Of a stretch of 64,000 nt of DNA, positions 26,803 through 36,282 are shown piece by piece. The stretch's first letter is position 1. Every line of letters starts with the position of its first letter. The notes beneath the pieces are model-generated. The model saw only the letters and a list, made by a program, of their open reading frames with translations, was not told the origin of the DNA and did no database searches. Location of the stretch: assembly GCF_015627105.1 (NCBI RefSeq), contig NZ_VTDM01000002.1:85934-149933 (forward strand), given 5' to 3'. A program made the translations under genes and the position numbers. This DNA is from Acinetobacter baretiae. Lineage in GTDB: Bacteria; Pseudomonadota; Gammaproteobacteria; Pseudomonadales; Moraxellaceae.

Positions 26803-29076
26803 ATGTCGTTTATCAAAGCACACAAAAAACTCGTTTCTTCCACCATTGCCTCTTCATTATCTTTAGTTGCTGGGGTGACTTTTGCACAAGAAGCAACAAC
26901 TCTCGGTACCATTGATGCCCATGCTGCTTTAGAAAAAGTAGATACCGCCAGTTACACCACCACCCAATCTGCAAATCATAAATATGTTGCACCACTCATA
27001 AACACCCCCAAAAGCATTGATGTTATTTCACAAAAACTTCTGCAAGACACAAGTGCCAATTCACTGACTCAAGCATTACAAAACACGCCCGGTGTGACTC
27101 TCGCTGCAGGTGAAGGTGGTACACCTTTTACAGACATTCCATATATTCGTGGCTATAGCGCTCAATCGTCCATTTATGTCGATGGTGTAAAAAATGCGAC
27201 GTCTCAAAATCGAGATATGTTTGATATAGAACAAGTCGAAATCACAAAAGGATCTAGTTCTGCCATTTCAGGCGGTGGAGGTGCCGGTGGTAGCATCAAC
27301 TTGATTACTAAACAAGCACATGCAGGCGACAGTTATGAGGGCACGATCGCAGGTGGAACAGCCAATTACAAACATATTAGCCTAGATGCCAATAAAGATT
27401 TTGGAGATGGCATGGCAGGGCGTGTCATTATTATGGGGCATCAAAATGATAAAGCAGGTGAAAAAAATGGCGCAGAATACAACCGTGTCGGTATTGCCCC
27501 AAGCCTGACTTTTGGATTAGGAACACCTACTCGAGGGACGTTAAGCTATTATTACCTGCAAAGCGATGATTTACCTGATGCAGGCATCCCCTTTCCTATC
27601 ACAGGAGGTGCACCATATTCTGTTGCAAAAGGCACATATTATGGTTGGCGAAATCGAGACTTTGATCGTCGTCAAAATCAAGTCGGTACATTAAAATTAG
27701 AACACGATTTTAACGACACATTAAACATAAGTAACACCTTAACGTATAATCGCTCAACCACCAATTATATTGCCACCAACCCAGATGACTCTAGCGGAAA
27801 CATTGCAAAATATGGAACAATTTTCCGTCGTGCAGTCAGCCGTATTTCCAATACCGATGCTTACAACGATCAAATGGCATTGTCGGGTCAATTTAATACA
27901 GGCAGTATCAAACATAACTTTAGCACAGGGGCAGATTGGAGTTATCAATCTACCGATATGGGCATTTATTCATTTAATGGTTTCAATTCAACCACTGGCT
28001 TAGATATACAAGACCAAAGCCATAATGCCAATGGCAACGGAGAATCTTGTCAGAATCGTAGCTATGGTTACTGCACGACCTTATATAGTCCAACCCCATA
28101 TGATACATACAGCGACACTGCAACGGCTGTAAAAAACTACTCAACAACACGCAGTCGAACTGTAGGCTTATATGCTCTAGACAGTATTGAATTTTCACCG
28201 CAATGGTTACTCAATTTGGGTTTACGTTGGGATAAATTTAATACCGATGTAAAATATAATTATGCATTGAAACTTCGTGGCACCCAATATAGTGCAGGCC
28301 AACGTTATCGTAGCGATACCGACTTTTTCTCTTATCAAGCAGGTTTAATTTACAAACCCACTGAAAATGGCAGTATTTATACCAGCTTTGCAACCTCTGC
28401 TAACCCTGTTGGTGTTGACCAAGGCGATGGTTCAGATTCCATTACCAACAACAGTCAAGCAAATTCACTAAAACCAGAAGAAGCACGCACTTACGAAATC
28501 GGAACTAAGTGGAACATTTTAAATAACCACGCCAATGTCACTGCTGCAGTCTTTCGTACCGAAAAACAAAATACACGTATTCAAATTGATACTTCAGGAT
28601 ATGCCAATATTGGTAAAAGTCGTGTCAATGGGTTTGAGTTGGGTTTAACAGGTGACCTTACAGATCGATGGAACATTGCAACTGGTTATAGTTACTTAAA
28701 CAGTAAATTAACGAAAGCATCTCCATTTGACGCAAGATCTCTTGCAGGTCAAGGTCAAGCATTGCCATTTGTTTCTAAAAACAGTGCAACCCTTTGGACA
28801 ACCTATAAAATAACACCAAAGTTTATTGTTGGTGCAGGCACACAGTACAATGATAAATCTGTAGTGTCTTATCTTGCCAACAATAATGCACCAAAGTACG
28901 TGCCTGCGTATACGGTGTACAATGCCATGTTAAAGTACAAAGTCACCAACAATATTAATGTACAACTCAACATCAATAACCTAACCGATAAACTTTATTT
29001 CACAAATGCACACTATCATTATGCCATGCAAGCAGACGGACGCAATGCTGTGTTAGCGATCAACTTTAAATACTAG
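26803..29076 (+). CDS. TonB-dependent siderophore receptor (copy 1, Fiu-like)
   Basis: A 757-aa outer-membrane receptor taking up a ferric siderophore using TonB energy. A signal peptide (to about residue 29, GVTFAQ) is followed by a TonB-box-like ATTLGTI and a plug domain with PKSIDVISQKLL, YIRGYSAQSSIYVDG and VEITKGSSSAISGGGGAGG. A 22-strand barrel then ends in the aromatic INFKY. Overall closest in style to catecholate receptors (Fiu/CirA group). The start at 26803 gives a normal signal peptide. It is strongly similar to the next gene, indicating a tandem duplication. A Fur-like site precedes it. Confidence 0.88.
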   Translation: MSFIKAHKKLVSSTIASSLSLVAGVTFAQEATTLGTIDAHAALEKVDTASYTTTQSANHKYVAPLINTPKSIDVISQKLLQDTSANSLTQALQNTPGVTLAAGEGGTPFTDIPYIRGYSAQSSIYVDGVKNATSQNRDMFDIEQVEITKGSSSAISGGGGAGGSINLITKQAHAGDSYEGTIAGGTANYKHISLDANKDFGDGMAGRVIIMGHQNDKAGEKNGAEYNRVGIAPSLTFGLGTPTRGTLSYYYLQSDDLPDAGIPFPITGGAPYSVAKGTYYGWRNRDFDRRQNQVGTLKLEHDFNDTLNISNTLTYNRSTTNYIATNPDDSSGNIAKYGTIFRRAVSRISNTDAYNDQMALSGQFNTGSIKHNFSTGADWSYQSTDMGIYSFNGFNSTTGLDIQDQSHNANGNGESCQNRSYGYCTTLYSPTPYDTYSDTATAVKNYSTTRSRTVGLYALDSIEFSPQWLLNLGLRWDKFNTDVKYNYALKLRGTQYSAGQRYRSDTDFFSYQAGLIYKPTENGSIYTSFATSANPVGVDQGDGSDSITNNSQANSLKPEEARTYEIGTKWNILNNHANVTAAVFRTEKQNTRIQIDTSGYANIGKSRVNGFELGLTGDLTDRWNIATGYSYLNSKLTKASPFDARSLAGQGQALPFVSKNSATLWTTYKITPKFIVGAGTQYNDKSVVSYLANNNAPKYVPAYTVYNAMLKYKVTNNINVQLNINNLTDKLYFTNAHYHYAMQADGRNAVLAINFKY

Positions 29077-29084
29077 ATACATCA

Positions 29085-29115
29085 ACCTAGTCACATAAAA
29101 AACATGTGTCTAGGT
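29085..29115 (+). terminator. Hairpin after receptor 1
   Basis: A 12-bp stem with one mismatch (29085-29096 with 29104-29115) and a 7-nt loop lies nine bases after the stop, followed by TTAATCTTAAAT. Probable terminator; the T run is weak. Confidence 0.5.
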
Positions 29116-29290
29116 TTAATCTTAAATGAATATTAAAATTAAAAAATAAATCAAACATAATAACAATCAAAACTCAAAACTCATTGTTAATAAAAATAAG
29201 TATATAAATCAAAAATATATCTAAAAATATAACATTAAGAAAATAGTACAACTTAAAAATATATATTTTTCTATTTTAAAAAATATGAAA

Positions 29291-29312
29291 ACTAACGATA
29301 ATCATTATTGTT
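29291..29312. promoter_or_regulatory. Fur-box-like site before receptor 2
   Basis: GATAATCATTATT at 29297-29309 matches the core of the Fur consensus. It lies about 35-55 bp before the ATG at 29347, the same arrangement as at receptor 1. Confidence 0.7.
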
Positions 29313-29346
29313 TATAAAATCACTACAGTTTGTTACGAGAAAATAC

Positions 29347-31605
29347 ATGTCGTTCATTAAAACACGAAAAACTATCGTTTCCTCAGCCCTGCTTTCTTCG
29401 CTTTCTCTTGCTTCAAGCACTATTTTTGCTGAGCAAAATGCAGTGAATCTCCCAACCATTCAAACACATGGACAAGAAGAAAGCTTAAAAACGGATAAGT
29501 CAGCAAATTCAAAATATTTAGTACCTCTATTAGACACAGCAAAATCCGTTGATGTTATTTCATCAAAAATGATTAGTGATACACAAGTAACAACGCTAAG
29601 TGATGCTTTACGTACTGTTCCAGGTGTTACTCTTGGTGCAGGTGAAGGTGGCAACCCGAACGGTGACCGCCCCTTTATTCGTGGTTATAACTCAGAGAGC
29701 TCAATTTATGTAGATGGGGTTCGTAATGCAACCTCACAACAACGTGAAATGTTTGACGTAGAACAAGTTGAAGTGACCAAAGGTTCTGCCTCAACCCTCA
29801 GTGGTGGCGGATCAACAGGCGGTAATATCAATATTATTAGTAAACTTCCTAAGCTTAACGATGCTGTAGAAGGTTCGATTTCAAGTGGTACCAATGACTA
29901 CCGACGTATTGTTTTAGATGGCAACAAAAACTTCGACAATGGTCTTGCAGGTCGTGTTGTGGTAATGGGGCATCAAAATACCAAAGCTGGCCAAAAAAAT
30001 GGCACTGAATATAACCGTGTTGGTATTGCACCGAGCTTAATTATTGGAACAAATTCTGCAACAAAAGCGACATTAAGCTATTATTACTTACGTACCGATG
30101 ATACGCCAGACTCAGGCGTACCTTACAGCAACCCTAAAGGCACTGGTGTGCTTGGAAAACCTGTAGATGTAAAACAAGGAATCTACTACGGTTTACAAAA
30201 CCGTGATTTCCAAAAACAAGAAAATCATATTGGTAGCATCAAACTCGAACACACTTTTGACAATGGTTTTAACCTTGCAAATATCACCACCTACAGTCGC
30301 TCAAAAAATGATTATATTTGGACACAACCAGATGACTCACAAGGTAACGTCACTTACGGCAAAGTATGGCGTAGAGCAAATTCAAATATCACCGACACAG
30401 AAACATTTGCAAATCAATTGGCTTTGCAAGGTAAATTCAATACAGGCTCCATTTTACATCGCTTAAACTTAGGAGCTGACTATAGCCACCAGTCTACAGA
30501 TAAAGGCAGTTATGGTGTAACAAGTGGTTTAACAGCAGCACAAGCATGTGGTACAGGAAGCAATAAAACCAACCCAACATACGGAATTGGCACAAGCAAT
30601 GGTTACTGTACTTCACTGTATAGCCCAAATGCATACGATGCTTGGTCGAGTAAACTGATTTCTGGTTATACCCTAAAAAATACCACCAAAAACACAGGTA
30701 TTTATATTTTAGATAACATTGAATTTACACCACAGTGGCTACTTGATCTTGGTGTACGTTGGGACAATTTCAATACTAAACAATATAACTATGCCACTGT
30801 AAGTAGCACAGCATATACCCCAATGGCAAAACCAACGACTGTTGTCAGTAAAAGTGATTTCTTTAGTTATACTGCAGGGTTAACGTACAAACCAGTAGAG
30901 CAAGGCAGTCTTTATGCCAGCTTTTCAACATCAGCCAACCCTGTAGGTATTAGTGCAGGCGATGGCTCTGAAAATGTTTCAGATATTTACAAAGCATTAC
31001 AACCTGAAAAATCTCGTACATTTGAAGTCGGTACAAAGTGGGATTTATTTGATCGTCGTGCCAACGTAACAGCTGCTGTTTTCAGAACTGAGAAGCAAAA
31101 CACCCGTATTGCTGTATCACCAACACAATACACAAATGGCGGTGCAAGCCGTGTAGATGGTTTTGAATTTGGCCTCAATGGTAATATCACCAACAATTGG
31201 GATATCAGCTTAGGCTATAGCTATTTAGATGCAACACAATCTGGTAACCCAGGGGTCAGTACACGTGATGGCTCAGCCATTAAAACCCAAGGAAAACAAC
31301 TGCCAAACGTCCCTAAAAATAGCGCAACGCTGTGGTCAACCTATAAAATCACACCAAAACTCACCCTTGGTGGCGGTGTCGTTGCTAGCGACAAAGTATA
31401 CGGCAATACCACCAACACGCTATGGGTTTCAGGCTACACCCGTTATGACATAATGGCTCGCTACGCTGTGAACAAAAACATTGATATTCAGCTCAATGTG
31501 AATAATATAGGCAATACTCGATACTTCACAAAAGCATTTGCATCACATTATGCAACTGAAGCAGAAGGACGTAATGGTGTACTTACCCTAAACTTTAAGT
31601 ACTAA
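29347..31605 (+). CDS. TonB-dependent siderophore receptor (copy 2, Fiu-like)
   Basis: A 752-aa outer-membrane receptor and tandem paralogue of copy 1. The signal peptide ends near STIFAE, and a TonB-box-like AVNLPTI follows. Plug motifs are AKSVDVISSKM, PFIRGYNSESSIYVDGV and VEVTKGSASTLSGGGSTGG; the barrel ends LTLNFKY. The start at 29347 (MSFIKTRKTIVSS) matches the N-terminus of copy 1; 13 upstream residues of the open frame overlap the Fur-like site. Differences from copy 1 cluster in the barrel loops, as expected for divergence in ligand choice. Confidence 0.88.
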   Translation: MSFIKTRKTIVSSALLSSLSLASSTIFAEQNAVNLPTIQTHGQEESLKTDKSANSKYLVPLLDTAKSVDVISSKMISDTQVTTLSDALRTVPGVTLGAGEGGNPNGDRPFIRGYNSESSIYVDGVRNATSQQREMFDVEQVEVTKGSASTLSGGGSTGGNINIISKLPKLNDAVEGSISSGTNDYRRIVLDGNKNFDNGLAGRVVVMGHQNTKAGQKNGTEYNRVGIAPSLIIGTNSATKATLSYYYLRTDDTPDSGVPYSNPKGTGVLGKPVDVKQGIYYGLQNRDFQKQENHIGSIKLEHTFDNGFNLANITTYSRSKNDYIWTQPDDSQGNVTYGKVWRRANSNITDTETFANQLALQGKFNTGSILHRLNLGADYSHQSTDKGSYGVTSGLTAAQACGTGSNKTNPTYGIGTSNGYCTSLYSPNAYDAWSSKLISGYTLKNTTKNTGIYILDNIEFTPQWLLDLGVRWDNFNTKQYNYATVSSTAYTPMAKPTTVVSKSDFFSYTAGLTYKPVEQGSLYASFSTSANPVGISAGDGSENVSDIYKALQPEKSRTFEVGTKWDLFDRRANVTAAVFRTEKQNTRIAVSPTQYTNGGASRVDGFEFGLNGNITNNWDISLGYSYLDATQSGNPGVSTRDGSAIKTQGKQLPNVPKNSATLWSTYKITPKLTLGGGVVASDKVYGNTTNTLWVSGYTRYDIMARYAVNKNIDIQLNVNNIGNTRYFTKAFASHYATEAEGRNGVLTLNFKY

Positions 31606-31622
31606 AACACGATTTAATGCTC

Positions 31623-31655
31623 AAAAAAACAACCTTTTTTAAAGGTTGTTTTTTT
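31623..31655 (+). terminator. Terminator of receptor 2
   Basis: A 15-bp stem (31623-31637 with 31641-31655) with a 3-nt loop ends in seven Ts: a strong Rho-independent terminator, and symmetric enough to work both ways. Confidence 0.88.
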
Positions 31656-31680
31656 AATGAAACAAAAATAAAACACTACA

Positions 31681-31708
31681 TATATTAAATTAAACTTAAT
31701 TTAATATA
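31681..31708. repeat. Perfect A/T palindrome
   Basis: TATATTAAATTAA and its reverse complement are separated by only AC, giving a 13-bp arm palindrome. It could be a protein-binding site or a cruciform; it lacks terminator features. Confidence 0.5.
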
Positions 31709-31721
31709 AAAAATAACATTA

Positions 31722-31770
31722 AAATCGATAAAAACAATTAATTATACCAATTGATTGTTTTTATCGATTT
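31722..31770. repeat. 17-bp perfect inverted repeat
   Basis: AAATCGATAAAAACAAT (31722-31738) is exactly repeated in inverse at 31754-31770 with a 15-bp spacer. It lies 150-200 bp before receptor 3. An operator, cruciform or attenuator-like structure is possible; no T tract follows. Confidence 0.5.
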
Positions 31771-31835
31771 ATAATAATTAAATATAAATCAACAACTTAA
31801 AATCAAAATATGAAATAACACTATATTTTAAATAA

Positions 31836-31854
31836 AAATAATTATCATTTATAA
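31836..31854. promoter_or_regulatory. Fur-box-like site before receptor 3
   Basis: AATAATTATCATTTATAAT resembles the Fur consensus and lies 70 bp before the ATG of the third receptor gene, where it could cover the promoter. Confidence 0.62.
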
Positions 31855-31923
31855 TCCGATTACTTTAGATCGTTTATTCACCAAAACGTTAACGCAAGTT
31901 ACTTTTAAGTTAAGGGCGCAATA

Positions 31924-34218
31924 ATGCCAAGTCAGAAAACCAAACCGAATACCTATGCTGCAACCACTGTGGCTCTTGCCATTGCATTGCCTAACCTTGC
32001 ATTTGCATCATCAGACGCATCTGTACAACATCTCCCATCTATTCAAACCAATGCCACTGCCGAAACTGGTTTTTACGCCAAAGAAAGTTCATCAAGCAAA
32101 CGTATTCAACCACTTCTGAATACCGCCAAAACCACTCAAGTGCTCACTGAGCAAACCTTAAAAGAACAAAATTTACTGTCATTACAAGATGCTCTCTCTA
32201 CCACACCCGGGATTTCTTTTAGTGCAGGTGAAGCAGGTGGTACACTCGGTGACCGTATCAACCTGCGTGGATATGATGCAAAAAACAATATTTCAAGTGA
32301 CGGCATACGTGATACAGCCATTATTACACGCACAGATTTATTTAATTATGATGCTGTCGAAGTCAATAAAGGCTCAAACTCGGTAGAAAATGGTGCAGGA
32401 CAAGTCAGTGGTGGTGTAAACCTTGTCACAAAAACGCCTAAAAACAAAGATTTTAATCATGTCAGTGTAGGTCTAGGTACAGATGACTACACACGTTTTA
32501 CAGGAGATTTTAACAAAGTTCTTCAAGATGACATTGCTTTTCGCCTAAATGTGATGGCACACAAAAATACCTACCCTGGTCGTAGTGAAGACCTTAAACG
32601 TTGGGGAATTGCACCGGCAATCACCTTTGGTATCGGTGACACCGCCAAATTAACACTTGCTTATGTGTATCAAAGAGATAATAACGATCCATTATACGGC
32701 GTACCTTACTTCAATGGTCGAGCCGTTAATGGCCTATCACCTTCGACCTATTATGGTTTTAAAAACTTAGATAATATTCGAATAAAAAATAGTACAGGAC
32801 TCTTAAAAGTAGACAGCCAATTGGCTGAAAATATTCAACTTCACTCTGTTACCCGTCTTAGCGACATTTCACAAAGTGGTGTTACATCATCACCTCGTGG
32901 TGTTTTTTGCTCGCCTTCAGGTTTGACGCCTGTAGCTAAAACCAATGCCAATCCAACAGGCTATACCTCATGTAACCAACGTGGGCTTTACATACCAGAT
33001 GCTCAACGTTTTGGCTTTGTAAACAACATTACTGCCAAACAATTTGCCAATGACACCAATATTAGATTTACTTTTGAAAACGACCGTATTAAAAACACAC
33101 TGGTGACTGGTGTTGGTTTTAGCCAAGAAGAGTCAACACGATTACTTGGTGGACTACTTTACAACACCAACGGCACACGTATTACCCTTCCTGCAACAGA
33201 CCTATATAACCCCAACAACTATTGGAATGGTGCAACCAATTTCAGAGCCACTGAATCTTCAAGTGGAAGCATGAATAGTTATTATGGCTATATCTTTAAC
33301 AACACCGAATTTGGTAAACATTGGTTACTCGATCTTGGTGTACGTTTTGATCGTACTGAAAGTAAATACACCAGCCATAATTACTCAGCAACCACACAAA
33401 AAATTACAGCCACCACACCAAGCTCACAAAATGCAAACCTATTAAGTTATAGCGCAGGGCTGACCTTTAAACCAAGTGAACCAATCAGCATATATGCCAG
33501 TTATGCAAATTCACAAAAACCAACCATGGATGCAGCAAACTCACCATGTATTGCAACAGTTGCAGGAAATACCTGTAATACTAAACCTGAAAGCGCTGTT
33601 AATTACGAACTTGGCATGAAATGGGAAATCAATCCGAACCTGTTATTCACCATGGCAGGTTTTAGAACCGAGTCAAATAAAGTCCGAATCCAAGGTGCAG
33701 ACAACAGCAATACAGTGCTTGATGGAAAAAATTACATCAACGGTGTAGAAGCAGGTCTATTTGGTCAAGTCACACCAGATTGGGAAATTACAGCAACATT
33801 TGCTTGGATGGAAGGAAAATATAAACAAACAACCGTTGGCAATGTACCTGACTATCAAAAAGGCAATCGCCTCATGTTAGTTCCGGTATACTCTGGTCGT
33901 ATTTGGACAACCTATGCAATTACAGACCAATGGCAAGTGGGCTATGGTGTAACCTATCAAGGTAAAATGTACACAGGTTCGCAAACTGCACAAAACAATA
34001 AACTTCCACAACCAGAGTCGGAAGGTTATTTCACACACGACGCATCAATTACGTATAAAGTGAACAAAAACTTAAATCTACAATTGATTGGTCGTAATCT
34101 TGCAGATAAAACCTACTACACAAACTTACGTGCAGGCACATCGCAAAACAATAACACAGGCTTTGCACTTCCGGGTGCAGGACGTCAAACCGTACTCAAC
34201 ATTAACTACAACTTCTAA
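31924..34218 (+). CDS. piuA: TonB-dependent catecholate siderophore receptor, PiuA/Fiu-like
   Basis: A 764-aa outer-membrane receptor. The signal peptide ends LAFASS; a TonB-box-like VQHLPSI follows. The plug carries AKTTQVLTEQTLKEQNLL, INLRGYDAKNNISSDGIRD and VEVNKGSNSVENGAGQVSGG; the barrel ends with INYNF. The SSDGIRD plug motif and the piuC-type gene 78 nt downstream identify it as the PiuA/Fiu type, which imports ferric catecholates and related compounds. It is clearly more distant from receptors 1 and 2 than they are from each other. A Fur-like site precedes it. Confidence 0.87.
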   Translation: MPSQKTKPNTYAATTVALAIALPNLAFASSDASVQHLPSIQTNATAETGFYAKESSSSKRIQPLLNTAKTTQVLTEQTLKEQNLLSLQDALSTTPGISFSAGEAGGTLGDRINLRGYDAKNNISSDGIRDTAIITRTDLFNYDAVEVNKGSNSVENGAGQVSGGVNLVTKTPKNKDFNHVSVGLGTDDYTRFTGDFNKVLQDDIAFRLNVMAHKNTYPGRSEDLKRWGIAPAITFGIGDTAKLTLAYVYQRDNNDPLYGVPYFNGRAVNGLSPSTYYGFKNLDNIRIKNSTGLLKVDSQLAENIQLHSVTRLSDISQSGVTSSPRGVFCSPSGLTPVAKTNANPTGYTSCNQRGLYIPDAQRFGFVNNITAKQFANDTNIRFTFENDRIKNTLVTGVGFSQEESTRLLGGLLYNTNGTRITLPATDLYNPNNYWNGATNFRATESSSGSMNSYYGYIFNNTEFGKHWLLDLGVRFDRTESKYTSHNYSATTQKITATTPSSQNANLLSYSAGLTFKPSEPISIYASYANSQKPTMDAANSPCIATVAGNTCNTKPESAVNYELGMKWEINPNLLFTMAGFRTESNKVRIQGADNSNTVLDGKNYINGVEAGLFGQVTPDWEITATFAWMEGKYKQTTVGNVPDYQKGNRLMLVPVYSGRIWTTYAITDQWQVGYGVTYQGKMYTGSQTAQNNKLPQPESEGYFTHDASITYKVNKNLNLQLIGRNLADKTYYTNLRAGTSQNNNTGFALPGAGRQTVLNINYNF

Positions 34219-34244
34219 TCTCTCTTCGATATTAGCGGTATAAA

Positions 34245-34278
34245 AAAGCGTTTGCGACTATAATGTGGCAAACGCTTT
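34245..34278 (+). terminator. Hairpin between receptor 3 and piuC
   Basis: AAAGCGTTTGC (34245-34255) and GCAAACGCTTT (34268-34278) form an 11-bp stem with a 12-nt loop. Only a short T-rich stretch follows, so it may attenuate rather than end transcription into piuC, lowering its level relative to the receptor. Confidence 0.6.
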
Positions 34279-34296
34279 CATCTTTAGGAAATCATT

Positions 34297-34980
34297 ATGC
34301 TCATACACATTCCTAACCTACTTACACTCGACCAAGTCAATGAATGCCGACAACTTTTAGAAAGCGCACCATGGAGCGATGGCAAACAAACCGCTGGGCA
34401 CCAATCTGCTCAAATCAAAAACAATTTACAACTTCCTATCGACTGTGAAGAAGCGCGACATCTTGGCCAAATCATCACCCATGCCCTGCAAACTAACCCG
34501 ACAGCATTTAGTGCAACACTACCTAAAACCATCCTTCCACCAATGTTTAATTGTTACCAAAATGGAGGACATTTTGGTACACATATAGACAATGCCATTC
34601 GCCCACACCCTGTACTTAACACGTATATGCGTACAGATGTATCTTGCACACTTTTTTTCACCAATCCCGACGAATACGATGGTGGTGAACTCATTATTGA
34701 AGACACCTATGGTACACAGTCCGTCAAACTCAATGCAGGAGATGCCATCTTTTACCCTTCCACCAGTTTGCATGAAGTAACCCCTGTCACACGTGGTGCG
34801 AGAGTCTCCTCCTTTTTTTGGATTCAAAGTTTTATTGCATCAGACATTCAAAGACGTATGCTCTTTGAGTTAGATCAGTCTATACAGTCACTCACGCAAC
34901 AATTAGATAGCAATCATGCAGATGTAGTTCAACTCACAGGAATTTATCACAACCTACTTAGACAATGGAGTGATATGTAA
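34297..34980 (+). CDS. piuC: PKHD-type Fe(II)/2-oxoglutarate dioxygenase PiuC/YbiX
   Basis: A 227-aa non-haem iron dioxygenase. The iron ligands are H96 and D98 (GTHIDNA) and H159 (TSLHEV); R169 in RGARV would bind 2-oxoglutarate. PiuC/YbiX genes are habitually paired with PiuA/Fiu receptors, as here. The physiological substrate is not established; a role in releasing or modifying the imported siderophore is an inference. Length is that of the family. The next gene starts 24 nt after the stop, suggesting a piuA-piuC-dehydrogenase operon. Confidence 0.92.
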   Translation: MLIHIPNLLTLDQVNECRQLLESAPWSDGKQTAGHQSAQIKNNLQLPIDCEEARHLGQIITHALQTNPTAFSATLPKTILPPMFNCYQNGGHFGTHIDNAIRPHPVLNTYMRTDVSCTLFFTNPDEYDGGELIIEDTYGTQSVKLNAGDAIFYPSTSLHEVTPVTRGARVSSFFWIQSFIASDIQRRMLFELDQSIQSLTQQLDSNHADVVQLTGIYHNLLRQWSDM

Positions 34981-35004
34981 GCCAAGCTTACATCGGTGAA
35001 AACT

Positions 35005-36105
35005 ATGACGATTCAAAAACCATACAACAATATTCCACCGCACTTACTCACGCTCAATGACTATGAACAACAAGCAGAACACCATCTGCCCAAAAGCCAT
35101 TGGGCATACTTACAAAGTGGGGCAATGCATGAAGTGAGTTTAAAAGACAATCAAAAACAATTCGAAAAAATACACATTCTCCCTCGTGTACTTAAAGACT
35201 TATCTGGTGGTCATACTCAATGCCAAATTTTAGGTCAAACTTACCCACACCCTATTTTTTTAGCACCGATTGGCCATCAAGCATTATTTCACGCAGAAGC
35301 AGAACGTGCCACCGCCTTGGCCGCAGAGGTTATGCAAAGTAACCTTATTTTAAGCACATTTACCACCACAGATTTACATGCGTTAAATAAAGATAATCCC
35401 TTTAAATGGTTTCAACTATATTGGCAAGGTGAACGTGAAAAGTCATTACAATTGGTCAAACAAGCGGAACAACACAACTACAAAGCCATTGTCATTACTG
35501 TAGACTCACCACATAAAGGTATACGAGACACTGAAAGAAAAGCCAATTTTCAACTCCCTCCCAACATGCCCCACCCACACACCAAAACCTTTTTAATGGC
35601 TGAGCATTTAAAACCAAATCAACACCCTGTTTTTGATGGGCTGATGCAACTTGCACCGACTTGGCAAGATATACAATGGTTAGTCAAACATACAACCCTC
35701 CCGATTATACTCAAAGGCGTATCACATCCTGAAGATGCAAAAATGGCAATTGAGTACGGTGTCAAAGGCTTAATTATTTCAAATCACGGTGGCCGAGTAT
35801 TAGACACAGCCATTTCCCCACTCATTGCATTGCAACGCATTAAAGCCGTTGTACCCAACGACTATCCACTACTCATTGATGGTGGTATACGCAGAGGCAC
35901 AGATGTATTTAAAGCGATTGCTTTTGGAGCACATGCCGTACTGATTGGTAGACCCTATATTTATGGGCTCGCAACAGCAGGCGCTTTAGGTGTCGCTCAT
36001 GTTATTCGCACATTAAAAGAAGAGTTAGAAATTACAATGGCTTTGGCAGGTACAGCACGTCTTAGCGACATTTCAATGGCTTACATTGACACACAAAGCC
36101 ATTGA
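35005..36105 (+). CDS. FMN-dependent alpha-hydroxy-acid dehydrogenase/oxidase
   Basis: A 366-aa TIM-barrel flavoprotein of the L-lactate dehydrogenase/glycolate oxidase family, which oxidises L-2-hydroxy acids to 2-oxo acids. Family blocks include FLAPIGHQALFHAEAERATA, ILKGVSHPEDAKMAIEYG, the active-site SNHGGRVLD (catalytic His and Arg) and IDGGIRRGTDVFKAIAFGAH. The ATG at 35005 is chosen over the GTG at 34996. It differs from LldD in the substrate loop (residues 190-215), so lactate is not certain. Close linkage to piuC suggests a role linked to iron or siderophore metabolism. Confidence 0.85.
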   Translation: MTIQKPYNNIPPHLLTLNDYEQQAEHHLPKSHWAYLQSGAMHEVSLKDNQKQFEKIHILPRVLKDLSGGHTQCQILGQTYPHPIFLAPIGHQALFHAEAERATALAAEVMQSNLILSTFTTTDLHALNKDNPFKWFQLYWQGEREKSLQLVKQAEQHNYKAIVITVDSPHKGIRDTERKANFQLPPNMPHPHTKTFLMAEHLKPNQHPVFDGLMQLAPTWQDIQWLVKHTTLPIILKGVSHPEDAKMAIEYGVKGLIISNHGGRVLDTAISPLIALQRIKAVVPNDYPLLIDGGIRRGTDVFKAIAFGAHAVLIGRPYIYGLATAGALGVAHVIRTLKEELEITMALAGTARLSDISMAYIDTQSH

Positions 36106-36282
36106 CAAAAGCACTATAGATCACTTAACTTAACTGTATCCACCCTAAAAAACTTACTCCCAACATGCATAAGTCGTCTACACCACGTTAGACGATGTAA
36201 TAGACTTATGCTGCAAACAAAATTTAAATAAAATAATCGATGCGATCCACCCATTACGCACGATTAGATCTAGGAGTGATCC

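Larger units (their letters stand above)
31606..31923. other. Spacer rich in palindromes between receptors 2 and 3
   Basis: This 318-bp gene-free spacer holds, in order, a terminator, a perfect 28-bp palindrome (31681-31708), a perfect 17-bp inverted repeat (31722-31770) and a Fur-like site (31836-31854). No coding signal is visible. Confidence 0.6.
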
